A stretch of DNA of 64,000 nt from CAKZSB01 sp964573105 (GTDB lineage Bacteria; Pseudomonadota; Gammaproteobacteria; Granulosicoccales; Granulosicoccaceae): positions 1 through 64,000 of the forward strand of contig CAZNIS010000007.1 of the NCBI GenBank assembly GCA_964573105.1, written 5' to 3'. Positions 45,375-54,777 of this stretch are shown here, in pieces (the stretch's first letter is position 1; each line of letters begins with the position of its first letter). Both the position numbers and the translations under genes were made by a program. Under the pieces are notes generated by a model. The model did no database searches. It was not told where the DNA came from and saw only the letters and a list, made by a program, of their open reading frames with translations.

Positions 45375-46862
45375 GTGGAGCTGCTCACTACCGATCAAAT
45401 GGCGCGCGCCGATGCCATGACCGTGGCGGCGGGCGTGGATGAATTCGCGCTCGTGGGTGAGGCTGCCGCCTGTGTCGCAAAGTGCTGTCTTGAACAGTAT
45501 TCGACACATCGCAAGGTGCTGGTGTTGTGCGGCCCCGGCAATAACGGTGCCGACGGCTACGTCGTCGCGCGAAACCTCTCAGACGCCGGGCTTGAAGTCA
45601 CGGTCGTGTCGGTGGTTGCTGCAGACAAACTAGGTGCAGTGTGCAAGCAGGCGCGCAGGCACTGGGGTGGCAAGGTTGAAAACGCAAGCGACTGGCAGCC
45701 GGATACCGACACGCTGGTTATCGATGCGATGTTTGGCGCGGGCCTGTCGCGTCCGCTTGGCGGTGTTGCTGCGCGATGGGTTGAGATACTTAAGGCGGCC
45801 GAATGTGCGGTGTTATCAATCGACGTGCCGTCGGGCCTTGATGGTGACAGCGGCCAGGCTGCAGGGCCAGTTGTAAAAGCTGATACCACGGTGACATTTT
45901 TTCGCAAGAAACCCGGGCACTTGCTGTACCCCGGTCGCGCGCTGTGTGGCGAGCTTCAACTCGAACAGATCGGCATTGACACAAAAGTACTGGCGACATT
46001 GTCCCCCCGACAATTTGAAAATGTACCGGCCCTGTGGGCTGAGTGCTGGCCAGCCGCCCACCCCGAACAGCACAAGTACAAGCGCGGCCATGCGCTGGTT
46101 TTTAGCGGTCCGATTCACGCGACAGGCGCTGCACGCCTGTCTGCTTACGCGGCACTGCGTGCCGGTGCCGGTCTGGTTACGCTCGCTTGTACTGCCGATG
46201 CAGTTGCCGTCGTAGCGGCACAACTAACGGCGGTAATGGTCGCCCCCTGGGTGGACCGGCAGAGTTTCGAGGCGATTCTCGCCGATTCACGCAAGAATGT
46301 TGTCGTCATCGGGCCGGGCTTTGGGCTGGGGCCCGAGACTTGTGATCGTGTTGAGCTGGTGCTGCAGCGTGCCGCCAATGTGGTGTTGGATGCTGACGCG
46401 CTGACGGCATTGGCATCGGATGGTGAACGCTTTGTGCAATCGCTGCAATCCGCAGCTGGGCAGACAGTGCTGACGCCGCACGATGGTGAATATAATCGGC
46501 TGTTTGCCTGTCAGGGCAGCAGGCTGGATCGCGCGCGCCACGCCAGCGAGCTAACCGGCTCATTGGTGGTGCTGAAAGGGCCTGACACAGTGATCGCAAG
46601 CCCGGGTGGACGCATCGCGATCAACGCCAATGCACCGCCGGCGCTTGCCACTGCGGGTTCGGGTGATGTGCTGGCCGGACTCATTGCGGGCCTGATCGCG
46701 CAGCAAATGCCGGCGTTCGAGGCCGCATGCTGTGCGGTGTGGATGCACAGTGAGTGCGCAAACGAGTTTGGTGAAGGCCTGATCGCAGAGGATCTGGCCG
46801 ATCAGTTGCCGGCGGTGATCACGCGGCTAAAGAGCGCGCTTCAGGTAGCAGCTTCGTCGTAG
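45375..46862 (+). CDS. nnr: Bifunctional NAD(P)H-hydrate epimerase/dehydratase
   Basis: A 495-residue fusion. The N-terminal YjeF epimerase domain (1-215) has VLVLCGPGNNGADGYVVARNLSDAG and SIDVPSGLDGDSGQA. The C-terminal ribokinase-like ADP-dependent dehydratase domain (about 225-490) has TPHDGEYNRLF and ATAGSGDVLAGLIAGLIAQ. It repairs damaged NAD(P)H. GTG 45375 is the start. Its end overlaps the convergent PhyH gene by 22 bp. In many gammaproteobacteria nnr precedes tsaE; that gene is not here. Confidence 0.95.
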   Translation: MELLTTDQMARADAMTVAAGVDEFALVGEAAACVAKCCLEQYSTHRKVLVLCGPGNNGADGYVVARNLSDAGLEVTVVSVVAADKLGAVCKQARRHWGGKVENASDWQPDTDTLVIDAMFGAGLSRPLGGVAARWVEILKAAECAVLSIDVPSGLDGDSGQAAGPVVKADTTVTFFRKKPGHLLYPGRALCGELQLEQIGIDTKVLATLSPRQFENVPALWAECWPAAHPEQHKYKRGHALVFSGPIHATGAARLSAYAALRAGAGLVTLACTADAVAVVAAQLTAVMVAPWVDRQSFEAILADSRKNVVVIGPGFGLGPETCDRVELVLQRAANVVLDADALTALASDGERFVQSLQSAAGQTVLTPHDGEYNRLFACQGSRLDRARHASELTGSLVVLKGPDTVIASPGGRIAINANAPPALATAGSGDVLAGLIAGLIAQQMPAFEAACCAVWMHSECANEFGEGLIAEDLADQLPAVITRLKSALQVAASS

Positions 46863-47722
46863 ACATCGAAAAAGCGATTTTCCATGGTACTTTGGTTTTC
46901 GTAGATCGATCCCTGCTGTGGCGCTGGCGGTAGTGGCAGGCGAACCGGCGCTGCGGACAGTCGCGGGGTGAGCGTTGCTTCGCCAGCTACAATCCACGAG
47001 TTGTATTCTTCCCAGTCTTCGACCTTTTCAATCAGTGGCCAGGCGTCGGCAGCGGTGAACTGATAGAGCAGGAAGTTGCGCGATCGATCGGATCGATTCA
47101 GTGCCGAGCCGTGGATTGCGCGCACGTGGTGAAAGGTCAGCGAACCGGCAGGGCCTGTTAAGGGTACCGCAGCGTTTAAATCCATCTCGCTCTTCACCGG
47201 ATCGATCGCACCGCAGAAATAGCCACCTGCGTGGTGATCGAGCACAGGGCCCTTGTGACTGCCCGGGATCACCATCATCGGGCCGTTGTCGTCGTCGACA
47301 TCGTCCAGCATCACGCCCACAGCTAACAGGTCATCGTTGGTGTGCGGGTAGAAAGCCCAGTCCTGATGCCACTCCACGGCGGCGCCATAGCCCGCGGCCT
47401 TCATGTTCAGTTTGCTGGTTTGAAAGCGCACGCCCGGACCGATCAATTGTTGAAGTATCGCCACCAGCTTCGGATGGTGCATCAGATTCTGCACACTTGG
47501 CATCACTTTGTGCGGATGTTTAATGCGACGCACGCGAGGTGCTTCGGCGCTGTGCGTCGGCTCCAGGTCGTAGACCTCGTTGTTGCTGGTAACGCCGGAT
47601 GCGGCGGCGAGTACCGTGTCGAGATCGGTATGCAGTTGCGCGAGCTCGGTTGCGGACAGTACATTGTCGACCACCAGATAGCCCTGGTCGCGATAAAACT
47701 GCACATTGGATTGACTGATCAT
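46841..47722 (-). CDS. Phytanoyl-CoA dioxygenase (PhyH) family oxygenase
   Basis: A 293-residue Fe(II)/2-oxoglutarate oxygenase. HxD is in VEWHQDWAFYPHTN; VIPGSHKGPVLDHH and FHHVRAIHGSALNRSDRSRNFLLYQF supply the distal His and the 2-oxoglutarate Arg. AGAGGAG lies eight bases before the ATG. It differs from the PhyH protein at 26565-27326 in length and motifs. It overlaps nnr tail to tail. Substrate unknown. Confidence 0.88.
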   Translation of the reverse strand: MISQSNVQFYRDQGYLVVDNVLSATELAQLHTDLDTVLAAASGVTSNNEVYDLEPTHSAEAPRVRRIKHPHKVMPSVQNLMHHPKLVAILQQLIGPGVRFQTSKLNMKAAGYGAAVEWHQDWAFYPHTNDDLLAVGVMLDDVDDDNGPMMVIPGSHKGPVLDHHAGGYFCGAIDPVKSEMDLNAAVPLTGPAGSLTFHHVRAIHGSALNRSDRSRNFLLYQFTAADAWPLIEKVEDWEEYNSWIVAGEATLTPRLSAAPVRLPLPPAPQQGSIYENQSTMENRFFDVYDEAAT

Positions 47723-47979
47723 TCCGGGCTCCTCTGAAAATTTGTCGTCTACACAAAAGTGTAATACAGGCGGGTGATGGCAACAAATCGGCAGCGGTGA
47801 GCAGATTTTTTTCTGGAGCTATCCGATCGCTAGAGGTAAGGTTAGGGCTCTACGTCAGGTTGCCGGCTCGAATGCAGGGTTGTGTCAGTGCATTTGGCGC
47901 GGCGAGACTAGCGTCTGGCCTGTGTGGAATGCCGCGGAAGTTCTGTCTGCGGCTCAACCATCTCTAGCGAGGAAAAATT

Positions 47980-49050
47980 ATGAAAATCAAAAGCGCGCTA
48001 CCGTCGCGATCGATGCTGGGTAGGCTGCTCGTTGGCGGGCTTATGGCCCTGGGTACCAGCTCGGTGAGTCTTGCGCAAAACTCGGCGCCCATCGATGAAA
48101 ACTGGGCCCCGTCAATCTGGGGGCCGAACGATCGCATCGGCATGATGAATGTGCTGTCGCCAGAAATGGTCATGAAAAATGTTGGCCTGATCAAATCCGG
48201 CCGCTGGGCGACGCTTGGCAAGGTGTATCAGAGCGACGCGCCGTTTTTTGGCTCTCGCGGATTTAACATGACGATTCCCGGCTTGCCCACTGGCGGACCG
48301 TTCGGTGAGCATCAGTTGGTCTACAACGACGAAATGTTGACTGCAGAGATCGGTCAGGTGGGTACGCAGTTCGACGGCCCCGGCCACATTGGCGTTATCG
48401 CACCCAACGGCGATTGGTTCTACAACGGACAAATGCTGGCGGGCAACGCGGGCTCTTTGGGTATGGGCACACTGGGTGTCGAGACCGTGGCTCAGAAAGG
48501 TTATGTTTGTCGCGGCGTACTGCTGGATGCTGCCTCCTACAAGGGCCTTGATCAAATGCCGATACCCAAAGGTGGCGACGCCAACGATCCAGGCAATGTC
48601 AGCGGCGACGATCTGGACAAGATAACCGAAAAGCAGGGCATCGCACCGATTGGCGAAGGCGATTGCGTATTTCTCTATACCGGCCACGGCAACCTGTGGC
48701 ACCCGCGAGACTGGGATTCTTTTGATGCTGCGGAAAAACAAAAGCGTATCGCCGAGTTCAACTCGGGCACACCCGGCTTTGGTATGTCGGCCTGTCAGGT
48801 CATGATAGATCGCAAGGTCGCACTGACCGGTGGTGACAGCTGGCCCACTGAAGCGGTTCCCGGTGAAAGCCTTAAAGACCCCTTTGAATGCCACGTACAG
48901 ATGCAGACACGCCACGGTATCTGGAACCTGGAGAACATGGACTTCACGCAGTTGCTCGAAGACGAAGTGTATGAATTCCTGTTCGTCTGGGCGCCGCTGA
49001 AGATCAAGGGTGGTACCGGATCACCTGGTAATCCGATTGCGTTGTACTAG
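47980..49050 (+). CDS. Exported cyclase-family (kynurenine formamidase-like) hydrolase
   Basis: A 356-residue protein with a signal peptide (LVGGLMALGTSSVSLAQ-NSA), so periplasmic. It belongs to the cyclase superfamily (PF04199): ENWAPSIWGPNDRIGMMN, GQVGTQFDGPGHIG (the HxGTHxDxPxH-like metal site, with Gln for the His after GT), and CVFLYTGHG. Such enzymes hydrolyse cyclic amides or formamides. The signal peptide is unusual for kynurenine formamidase. GAGGA precedes the ATG. Confidence 0.82.
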   Translation: MKIKSALPSRSMLGRLLVGGLMALGTSSVSLAQNSAPIDENWAPSIWGPNDRIGMMNVLSPEMVMKNVGLIKSGRWATLGKVYQSDAPFFGSRGFNMTIPGLPTGGPFGEHQLVYNDEMLTAEIGQVGTQFDGPGHIGVIAPNGDWFYNGQMLAGNAGSLGMGTLGVETVAQKGYVCRGVLLDAASYKGLDQMPIPKGGDANDPGNVSGDDLDKITEKQGIAPIGEGDCVFLYTGHGNLWHPRDWDSFDAAEKQKRIAEFNSGTPGFGMSACQVMIDRKVALTGGDSWPTEAVPGESLKDPFECHVQMQTRHGIWNLENMDFTQLLEDEVYEFLFVWAPLKIKGGTGSPGNPIALY

Positions 49051-49073
49051 TTCTTATCCGTCGTATTGAAGTG

Positions 49074-49106
49074 AAAAATCGGCCCGCTCGCGGGCCGATT
49101 TTTTTC
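49074..49106. terminator. Strong bidirectional terminator
   Basis: AAAAATCGGCCCG (49074-49086) and CGGGCCGATTTTT (49091-49103) with loop CTCG, followed by TTTCG. It ends the cyclase gene and lies just before the LysE-type gene. Confidence 0.9.
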
Positions 49107-49138
49107 GCCTTCGAAAAACCAATTTCACAACAGATTTT

Positions 49139-49765
49139 ATGCTCGACGCCAGTTGGTCAATTTTTCTGATAGCCTCGGTGGCTATCATTGCGACGCCCGG
49201 ACAGGACATGGTGCTGGTGATGTCGCGTTCGGTCGCGCAGGGTTCACTGGCTGGTGTTGTAACGGCGGCCGGTGTCAGTTGTGGTCTGTTGATGCACACG
49301 CTCCTTGCGACTGTTGGCGTGGGCGCCATTGTCCAGACATCGGATTGGCTTTTTTTGTCGATGAAAATCGTCGGCGCGCTATATCTGATCTATCTTGGCG
49401 TGCTGTTGTTGCGCACCTCCAGCGCTGAATTGGCGCTGACTGGATCAGGTGAACGCAGTATTGGCAGGCTGTTTATCGATGGGGCCGTGTCGAACATCGC
49501 CAATCCAAAGATAGCGATTTTCTATTTTGCGTTTCTGCCTCAGTTTGTCATGCCGCAGGCGCACAATCCCACGCTTGTGATTTTTGCATTGGGGGCAGCG
49601 TTTGCATTGCTGACCTTCCTGATGAAAGGGCCGATTGGTTATTTTGCCGGTCGGCTGTCGCGCTGGCTGCGCGATAACCCAGATACCTTATTGGGTGTAC
49701 ACAAGGTCAGTGGTTTCGTGTTGATTCTGCTGGGTGTTCGGCTGTGGTTCAGCGAGCGACCCTGA
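49139..49765 (+). CDS. LysE/RhtB-family amino-acid exporter
   Basis: A 208-residue inner-membrane exporter with about six spans. Family features: FLIASVAIIATPGQDMVLVMSRS at the start, LYLIYLGVLLLRTSS, and NPKIAIFYFAFLPQFV. LysE/RhtB proteins export amino acids such as lysine, threonine or homoserine. It follows directly after a terminator, has no clear ribosome-binding site, and ends convergent with the P450 gene. Confidence 0.9.
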   Translation: MLDASWSIFLIASVAIIATPGQDMVLVMSRSVAQGSLAGVVTAAGVSCGLLMHTLLATVGVGAIVQTSDWLFLSMKIVGALYLIYLGVLLLRTSSAELALTGSGERSIGRLFIDGAVSNIANPKIAIFYFAFLPQFVMPQAHNPTLVIFALGAAFALLTFLMKGPIGYFAGRLSRWLRDNPDTLLGVHKVSGFVLILLGVRLWFSERP

Positions 49766-50983
49766 TTACCCTAATTTAAGGGGTAACTGTGCCAGCGCAT
49801 GTATCGCGTTGCCCGGTCGCCAGACTGGCTCACCCGCCAGCTCCAGCGTGCTGACGTTCTCGGCAATCGCGGTGAGGATAGCGGTGCCTTCAGCACGCGC
49901 AACGTTTTGTCCAACACAGGCGTGAATACCTGCCCCTAACGCCATGTGTCCGCTGCTGTTGCGCTCGATGTCGAATTGATCGGCGTTGGGCCAGTGGCGT
50001 TCATCGAGATTGGCTGAACCGAGAACACACAGTATTTTACTTCCCTCTTCTATGGCGATATCACTGACTGAGGTATCGGCCTGTGCGGTTCGGCAGAACG
50101 CGTGCACCGGTGAGGTGTAGCGCAAGGTCTCTTCCAGTGCGGACTTTGCCAGTTGCGGATTGGCTTTGAGCTTTTCAAATTGCCCGGGGTGAGTGGCCAG
50201 ACACCACAGCGTGTTACCGATCAGGGTAACCGTAGTGTCCACGCCTGCCGACAGCAGCGATCGCACCAGCATGGCCGCTTCGTCTTCGCTAATTTCACCC
50301 GAGTCGGCCGCGGCGTAAATGGTTGCGCCAAAACCATCGTCACTCAGATTGTCACGTCTGCATTGTTCGGTGATCCACGGCACGATGTCCGGACCCATCG
50401 CCATCGCCTGGCGTCGCAGGTCATTGTCCGGACCCAGTGCGTTGAACACCATCGATCCATAGTCCACCAGCTTGCGGCGATCTGCCTGTTGCAGGCCGAC
50501 TGCTTTCGGAAAGACACGGGTAGGGTAGGTCTCTGCCAGCTCAGCCACCGCTTCAATCCGCTGCTTTTGAAGCAGTGAATCGATCAACAGCTCTGCGTCA
50601 GTTTTGAATGACTCGCGTAAATTGGCTACCGCACGTGGCGACATGGCGCGCAGAATAACGCTGCGGGTTTTATCGTGATACGGAGGATCAACTTCCAGCA
50701 CAATACTGGCTGGTCGCCACGGTTTTTCCAGGCTGAAGTCCTGCAGGCCGACGCCGCGTGAGGAGACGAATCGCTGCCAGTCTGAAAATACTTCGCGTGT
50801 TTCCGCATAGCGCCCGCAAGCCAGTATCGAGTAATGCGTTAGATAGACAAATGGTCCCAGATCGCGTAGCTGGCGGTAAAACTCAGTAGGGTGACGAAGT
50901 ATCTCGGGGTCATACGGATCGACGTGCCACTCTGGCACATTATCGGGTGCCGCTATTGGCTTGTGGCCTTCGATCAATTGCAT
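49766..50983 (-). CDS. Cytochrome P450
   Basis: A 405-residue class I bacterial P450. The haem Cys is in ALGAGIHACVGQNVARAEG; the I-helix oxygen groove is LLSAGVDTTVTLI; the K-helix ExxR is in EETLRYTSPVHAFCR. No membrane anchor, so soluble. AAGGGA lies eight bases upstream. No ferredoxin or ferredoxin reductase gene is adjacent; electron partners must be elsewhere. Substrate unknown. Confidence 0.94.
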   Translation of the reverse strand: MQLIEGHKPIAAPDNVPEWHVDPYDPEILRHPTEFYRQLRDLGPFVYLTHYSILACGRYAETREVFSDWQRFVSSRGVGLQDFSLEKPWRPASIVLEVDPPYHDKTRSVILRAMSPRAVANLRESFKTDAELLIDSLLQKQRIEAVAELAETYPTRVFPKAVGLQQADRRKLVDYGSMVFNALGPDNDLRRQAMAMGPDIVPWITEQCRRDNLSDDGFGATIYAAADSGEISEDEAAMLVRSLLSAGVDTTVTLIGNTLWCLATHPGQFEKLKANPQLAKSALEETLRYTSPVHAFCRTAQADTSVSDIAIEEGSKILCVLGSANLDERHWPNADQFDIERNSSGHMALGAGIHACVGQNVARAEGTAILTAIAENVSTLELAGEPVWRPGNAIHALAQLPLKLG

Positions 50984-51009
50984 GTGTGCTTTCCCTTAGC
51001 GTGTGATAG

Positions 51010-52680
51010 CTAGCGCAACAGTGATCCGCGTGCTTTTATCTCTCGCTGTATAGTGCCGATTCTGCGAACCCAGGGGCCGTAGCGTTTACTGTTTTTTGGC
51101 AATGATCGAAGTGCAGCCTGCGCCTCTGCCTGGCTGCCGTAGATGCCACTTGCGAGTCCGTACTCGGCCCGTGCATCGGCGTTGGTCTTGTAGTGATAGG
51201 TAATGATTACTCGATCCTGCGGCAGGTTTCTGGAAAAACGCTTCAGGAATTGTAGATCCGCACTTGAACCGATTTGTACGGTGTAGTGGTCGTCGTTTTG
51301 CCTAAGCAGCCAGTTGTCACCATGTTCGCCGCTGTTGTCGATACGGGTGCTGGCAGCGGCCAGGGTGATTGGCGTGTTGTTTTGCAGTGTTGACGCACTG
51401 GATTGTGGCGATGATTGGTTGCTGTGCTGTGCCAGGGACGCGGCGAGTGCCGATAACGACGATGGCATGGTCTGCTCAATCGGCTGCAGCGCTGCAGAAA
51501 AAACATTCAGGCTATCGGAACTAGCAGTAATGTCGTCAGGTGACGCATCGATGGCAAAAGCAACATGCAGGACTTTGCGCACCACCGGTGGCACATCCTG
51601 CGCATGCGCGATACCCGATAACCAGCCAGGCAATCGGCGTTTGCGTCGGGTGTCGATACTCACCGTTGCGGTCATGCCGGCCCGCAGTGGCAAGTCGTCG
51701 GCAGTTTTTTCGATCGCCAGCGCAACTGGAATTCTCTGCACCACCTTGACCCAGTTGCCGGTGGCATTTTGCGCCGGCAGCAGGGAGAACTCGGCACCGG
51801 TGGCGGGCGCTATGGTCGACACACGTGCCGGCCACTCGATATCCGGATAGGCATCGACCTCCACCGTGGCGGACTGTCCGGTGCGAATGTTAGTCAGCCG
51901 GGTTTCCTTCAGGTTTGCCTCTACCCAGACCTCGTCGGTATTGATCAGTGAAAATACCGGTACGCCGGCCTGAACGTATTCACCGGCCTGCAGTTGCACA
52001 TTGCTGACTATGCCGTTGCCCGGAGACAGGACAATCGTTTTTTCAAGCAGGGTTAGCGCTTGCTGGTGGCGCGCCTGCGCCTGTTGAAATGACGGATGCG
52101 ACTCTATCGGCAGGTTAGCCGAGCCACCCAGATTGGCCAGTGCTCGTCGTGCGCGCTGGGCGAGCACGCTGACGCTGCGCTCTGCGGCCTGCAGGTTGTG
52201 TAACGCCTCGTCGTGCGATTCGGTGACGCCGAGGCCTTTGGCTTTCAGCGCACTTTGGCGTTCGTATTGCGAGGCGAGAAATCGCACGCGTTCGCGCGCG
52301 GCTTCTATCGCGACGTTTGCCTCGCGATACTCCGCCCGCATGGATTCGATCTCAGAGCGGGCGACTGCCATTTCGGCGCTGGCCTCTGCAACCTGAAGCT
52401 TGACGGGCTCCGGGTCCAGTCTGAAGAGTTCGCTGCCGCTGGTCACCTGTGTGTTATCGTCGACGGCAACCGCGATGACGCGGCCGGCTGTGTCCGCACT
52501 GATCGAGATGATGTCCGCTTTGACGTAGGCATTTTCGCTGACGATGAAACGACCACCGGCAAAGTAGAAGTGCGAGGCCGCGACGATAGCGATAAGCGGC
52601 ACCACAATTAGCAACACCAGGCGCAGCAGTGTGCGACGCAGCCGCGCGAGCAGTGGTCTGGGTGCCGTTTCAGCCGTCAT
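51010..52680 (-). CDS. EmrA-like membrane-fusion protein with a SPOR-like C-terminal domain
   Basis: About 556 residues. One N-terminal span (TLLRLVLLIVVPLIAIVAASHFYF), a biotinyl-lipoyl-like section, a long coiled coil and a beta-barrel (LSPGNGIVSNVQLQAGEYVQAGVPVFSL) form the HlyD/EmrA body to about 370. A low-complexity Ser/Gln linker follows, then YTVQIGSSADLQFLKRFSRN to the end (about 465-550), which resembles a SPOR domain that binds denuded peptidoglycan. EmrA proteins normally end near 390 residues. The start is ATG 52680 or GTG 52689, overlapping the marR end. The exporter is the divergent MFS gene. Confidence 0.82.
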   Translation of the reverse strand: MTAETAPRPLLARLRRTLLRLVLLIVVPLIAIVAASHFYFAGGRFIVSENAYVKADIISISADTAGRVIAVAVDDNTQVTSGSELFRLDPEPVKLQVAEASAEMAVARSEIESMRAEYREANVAIEAARERVRFLASQYERQSALKAKGLGVTESHDEALHNLQAAERSVSVLAQRARRALANLGGSANLPIESHPSFQQAQARHQQALTLLEKTIVLSPGNGIVSNVQLQAGEYVQAGVPVFSLINTDEVWVEANLKETRLTNIRTGQSATVEVDAYPDIEWPARVSTIAPATGAEFSLLPAQNATGNWVKVVQRIPVALAIEKTADDLPLRAGMTATVSIDTRRKRRLPGWLSGIAHAQDVPPVVRKVLHVAFAIDASPDDITASSDSLNVFSAALQPIEQTMPSSLSALAASLAQHSNQSSPQSSASTLQNNTPITLAAASTRIDNSGEHGDNWLLRQNDDHYTVQIGSSADLQFLKRFSRNLPQDRVIITYHYKTNADARAEYGLASGIYGSQAEAQAALRSLPKNSKRYGPWVRRIGTIQREIKARGSLLR

Positions 52681-53125
52681 GGCAGCCACTTTCGGGTGTG
52701 GTCAGGTTGTCTTTTATGGTCAGCAGCGCGTCGACAAGCTGCTCGTGTTCCGTCTCTGACAGACCGGCCAGCGCCTGGCGGCGAACTTCTGCCGCGTGCT
52801 GGCGCATCTCGCGGATCATCGGCTCGACATCGACAGTCAGGTAGATTCGATTGGCGCGTCGATCGTGCGGATCCGACTCGCGCCGAATCCATTTTTTTGC
52901 CTCCAGCCGGTCGAGCAAACGGCCGAGGCTCGGCTTTTCGATCTCCATCAGCTCGGCCAGTTTGGTCTGCGTCAGGCCATCTTCGCGGTACAGGTGAGTG
53001 AGCACCCACCACTGCGAGCGCGTCAGTCCGATGGACTTCACTCGCCGATCAAAATTGGTTCTTAACAGCCGGGCGACATCATGCAGAATCAGGCCGAAAT
53101 TGCGATCAAGGCTCTCTTGTAACAT
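52670..53125 (-). CDS. MarR-family repressor of the efflux locus
   Basis: A 151-residue winged-helix regulator. GLTRSQWWVLTHLYREDGLTQTKLAELMEIEKPSLGRLLDRLE and SDPHDRRANRIYLT are the MarR DNA-binding region. It overlaps the membrane-fusion gene by 11-20 bp and is divergent from the MFS pump. A palindrome between them is the likely operator. It probably responds to a toxic ligand, as EmrR does. Confidence 0.92.
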   Translation of the reverse strand: MLQESLDRNFGLILHDVARLLRTNFDRRVKSIGLTRSQWWVLTHLYREDGLTQTKLAELMEIEKPSLGRLLDRLEAKKWIRRESDPHDRRANRIYLTVDVEPMIREMRQHAAEVRRQALAGLSETEHEQLVDALLTIKDNLTTPESGCHDG

Positions 53126-53144
53126 CGGTGAATATTAGTAAGCT

Positions 53145-53174
53145 ATGCAACAATAAGCAATACAATAGTTGCAT
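53145..53174. promoter_or_regulatory. MarR operator palindrome
   Basis: ATGCAAC (53145-53151) and GTTGCAT (53168-53174) form a perfect inverted repeat; extended, AGCTATGCAAC and GTTGCATGGCT match at 10 of 11. The 16-bp spacer contains TACAAT, which may serve as a -10 box for the MFS gene. The site lies between two divergent genes, as expected for a shared operator. Confidence 0.6.
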
Positions 53175-53218
53175 GGCTAAACAAATTTTTGCCCAGATCC
53201 AGTCGCCTGACAAGTTAA

Positions 53219-54736
53219 TTGAGTACTGACGCGAATGCCGAGCGCGGAGCGCCCAATCCGTACTGGGTGCTGCTGACCGTATCGATCTGCACCATGCTGT
53301 ACTCAATGACGGTGACTGTCGTCAATGTGGCCTTGCCGCAGTTGCAGGGCTCGTTGTCCGCGAGCCCCGATCAAATCGCCTGGGTGGTCACGCTTAACGT
53401 GGTCGGCACGGCAATCGTCACGCCGATGACCGGCTGGCTGACCAGCAAGCTCGGGCAACGCTATCTGATGCTTGGCAGCGTCGGTGGATTTGCAGTCGCC
53501 TCGTTCCTCTGTGCCACGGCCGAATCGCTCGCGCCGATGTTGCTCTATCGGGTCGCGCAGGGCGTGTTCGGCGCGCCTATTGTGCCGGTCTCGCAGGCGT
53601 TGGTGCTGGCGTCTTTTTCTTCAGACAAGCGCGCCATGGCGCAGGGCTTTTTCGGCATGGCGGTTGTGGTCGGTATGGGGCTCGCGCCAGTGATCGGTGG
53701 CTATGTCGCCGAACACTACAACTGGCGCGCGATCTTCCTTTTGCTGTTGCCTGTGTGTGCTGCCGCAATTCTGATGACGCTGGTGTTCATTCGTCAGGCC
53801 GGTCGATCCGATCAGCACAAGCTCGACTGGACCGGTTTTTTGTCCTTGTCGGTGGGTATCGCCTGTCTGCAGTTGTTGCTGGATCGTGGCGAGGGCCTTG
53901 GCTGGTTTGGCTCCGGCGAGGTGTTGCTCTATCTGGCGGGGCTCGTCCTTGCGAGCTATCTGTTTGTCGTTCACACCATGACCTGCGATCAGCCTTTTTT
54001 CAATCGCGAACTGCTGCGCGATCGCAACTTTACCGTTGGGCTGCTGCTGGTGTGTTTCTACGGCATGCTGAACTTTACTCCGATCACGTTATTGCCGCCG
54101 ATGTTGCAGAACCAGCTCGGCTATCCCGATTCTCTGGTTGGCTGGCTGCTGGCGATGCGCGGGCTCGGCATGATTGGCGGCTTCTATATTGCCGGTCGCA
54201 TGGGGGCAGTGGATCCGCGTATCAGCATGGTTATCGGGTTTGCGATGATCGGCCTAAGCGGTTTGGCGCTCGCCACAGTGCAGCCGGACTATGCGGCCGA
54301 CTGGGTGGCCTGGGCCGGGCTGTTGCAGGGTATCGGCAGTGGCATTCTGTGGGTGCCGGTAACAACAGCGGCGTTTTCCACCTTGCCGGACAGGTTATTG
54401 CCCGATGGCGCGGCGATTTTTCACCTGCTTAGAAATGTGGGCCAGAGTGTCTACATCGCGCTGAGCTTTCTGATCGTGGTGCGCAGCGGGCAGATCAACT
54501 ATGGCGAGTTGTCGCAAAATTTATCGCTGTTCAACGAGCGATTGTCGTGGCCCTGGGTGGCTGGTGGATGGGGGGTAGATACGCTTGCGGCACTGCGCGC
54601 GGCCAGCAGCGAAGGCTATCGACAAGCGCAATTGATCGCGTTCAACAATGCCTTTCTGCTCTACAGCTGGACCTGTTTCGCAGTGATTCCGATCGTCTTT
54701 CTATGGCGTAAACCGCCGCCGGCGGCCACTGACTGA
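53219..54736 (+). CDS. DHA2-family multidrug MFS transporter (EmrB-like)
   Basis: A 505-residue, 14-span drug/proton antiporter. VVNVALPQLQGSLSASPDQIAWVVTLNVV at the start, the motif A loop GWLTSKLGQRYLM, and GLAPVIGGYVAEHYNWRAIF are typical DHA2 features. The start is TTG 53219; no ATG lies near. It pairs with the membrane-fusion protein across the divergent marR gene. No TolC-like gene is adjacent. Confidence 0.93.
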   Translation: MSTDANAERGAPNPYWVLLTVSICTMLYSMTVTVVNVALPQLQGSLSASPDQIAWVVTLNVVGTAIVTPMTGWLTSKLGQRYLMLGSVGGFAVASFLCATAESLAPMLLYRVAQGVFGAPIVPVSQALVLASFSSDKRAMAQGFFGMAVVVGMGLAPVIGGYVAEHYNWRAIFLLLLPVCAAAILMTLVFIRQAGRSDQHKLDWTGFLSLSVGIACLQLLLDRGEGLGWFGSGEVLLYLAGLVLASYLFVVHTMTCDQPFFNRELLRDRNFTVGLLLVCFYGMLNFTPITLLPPMLQNQLGYPDSLVGWLLAMRGLGMIGGFYIAGRMGAVDPRISMVIGFAMIGLSGLALATVQPDYAADWVAWAGLLQGIGSGILWVPVTTAAFSTLPDRLLPDGAAIFHLLRNVGQSVYIALSFLIVVRSGQINYGELSQNLSLFNERLSWPWVAGGWGVDTLAALRAASSEGYRQAQLIAFNNAFLLYSWTCFAVIPIVFLWRKPPPAATD

Positions 54737-54737
54737 T

Positions 54738-54767
54738 CAATCGCCGGCGTCGCTGCGCCGGCGATTG
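54738..54767. terminator. Perfect 12-bp hairpin between convergent genes
   Basis: CAATCGCCGGCG (54738-54749) and CGCCGGCGATTG (54756-54767) with loop TCGCTG, between the ends of the MFS and M42 genes. No T-run on either strand. Confidence 0.55.
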
Positions 54768-54777
54768 AGGACACGGC

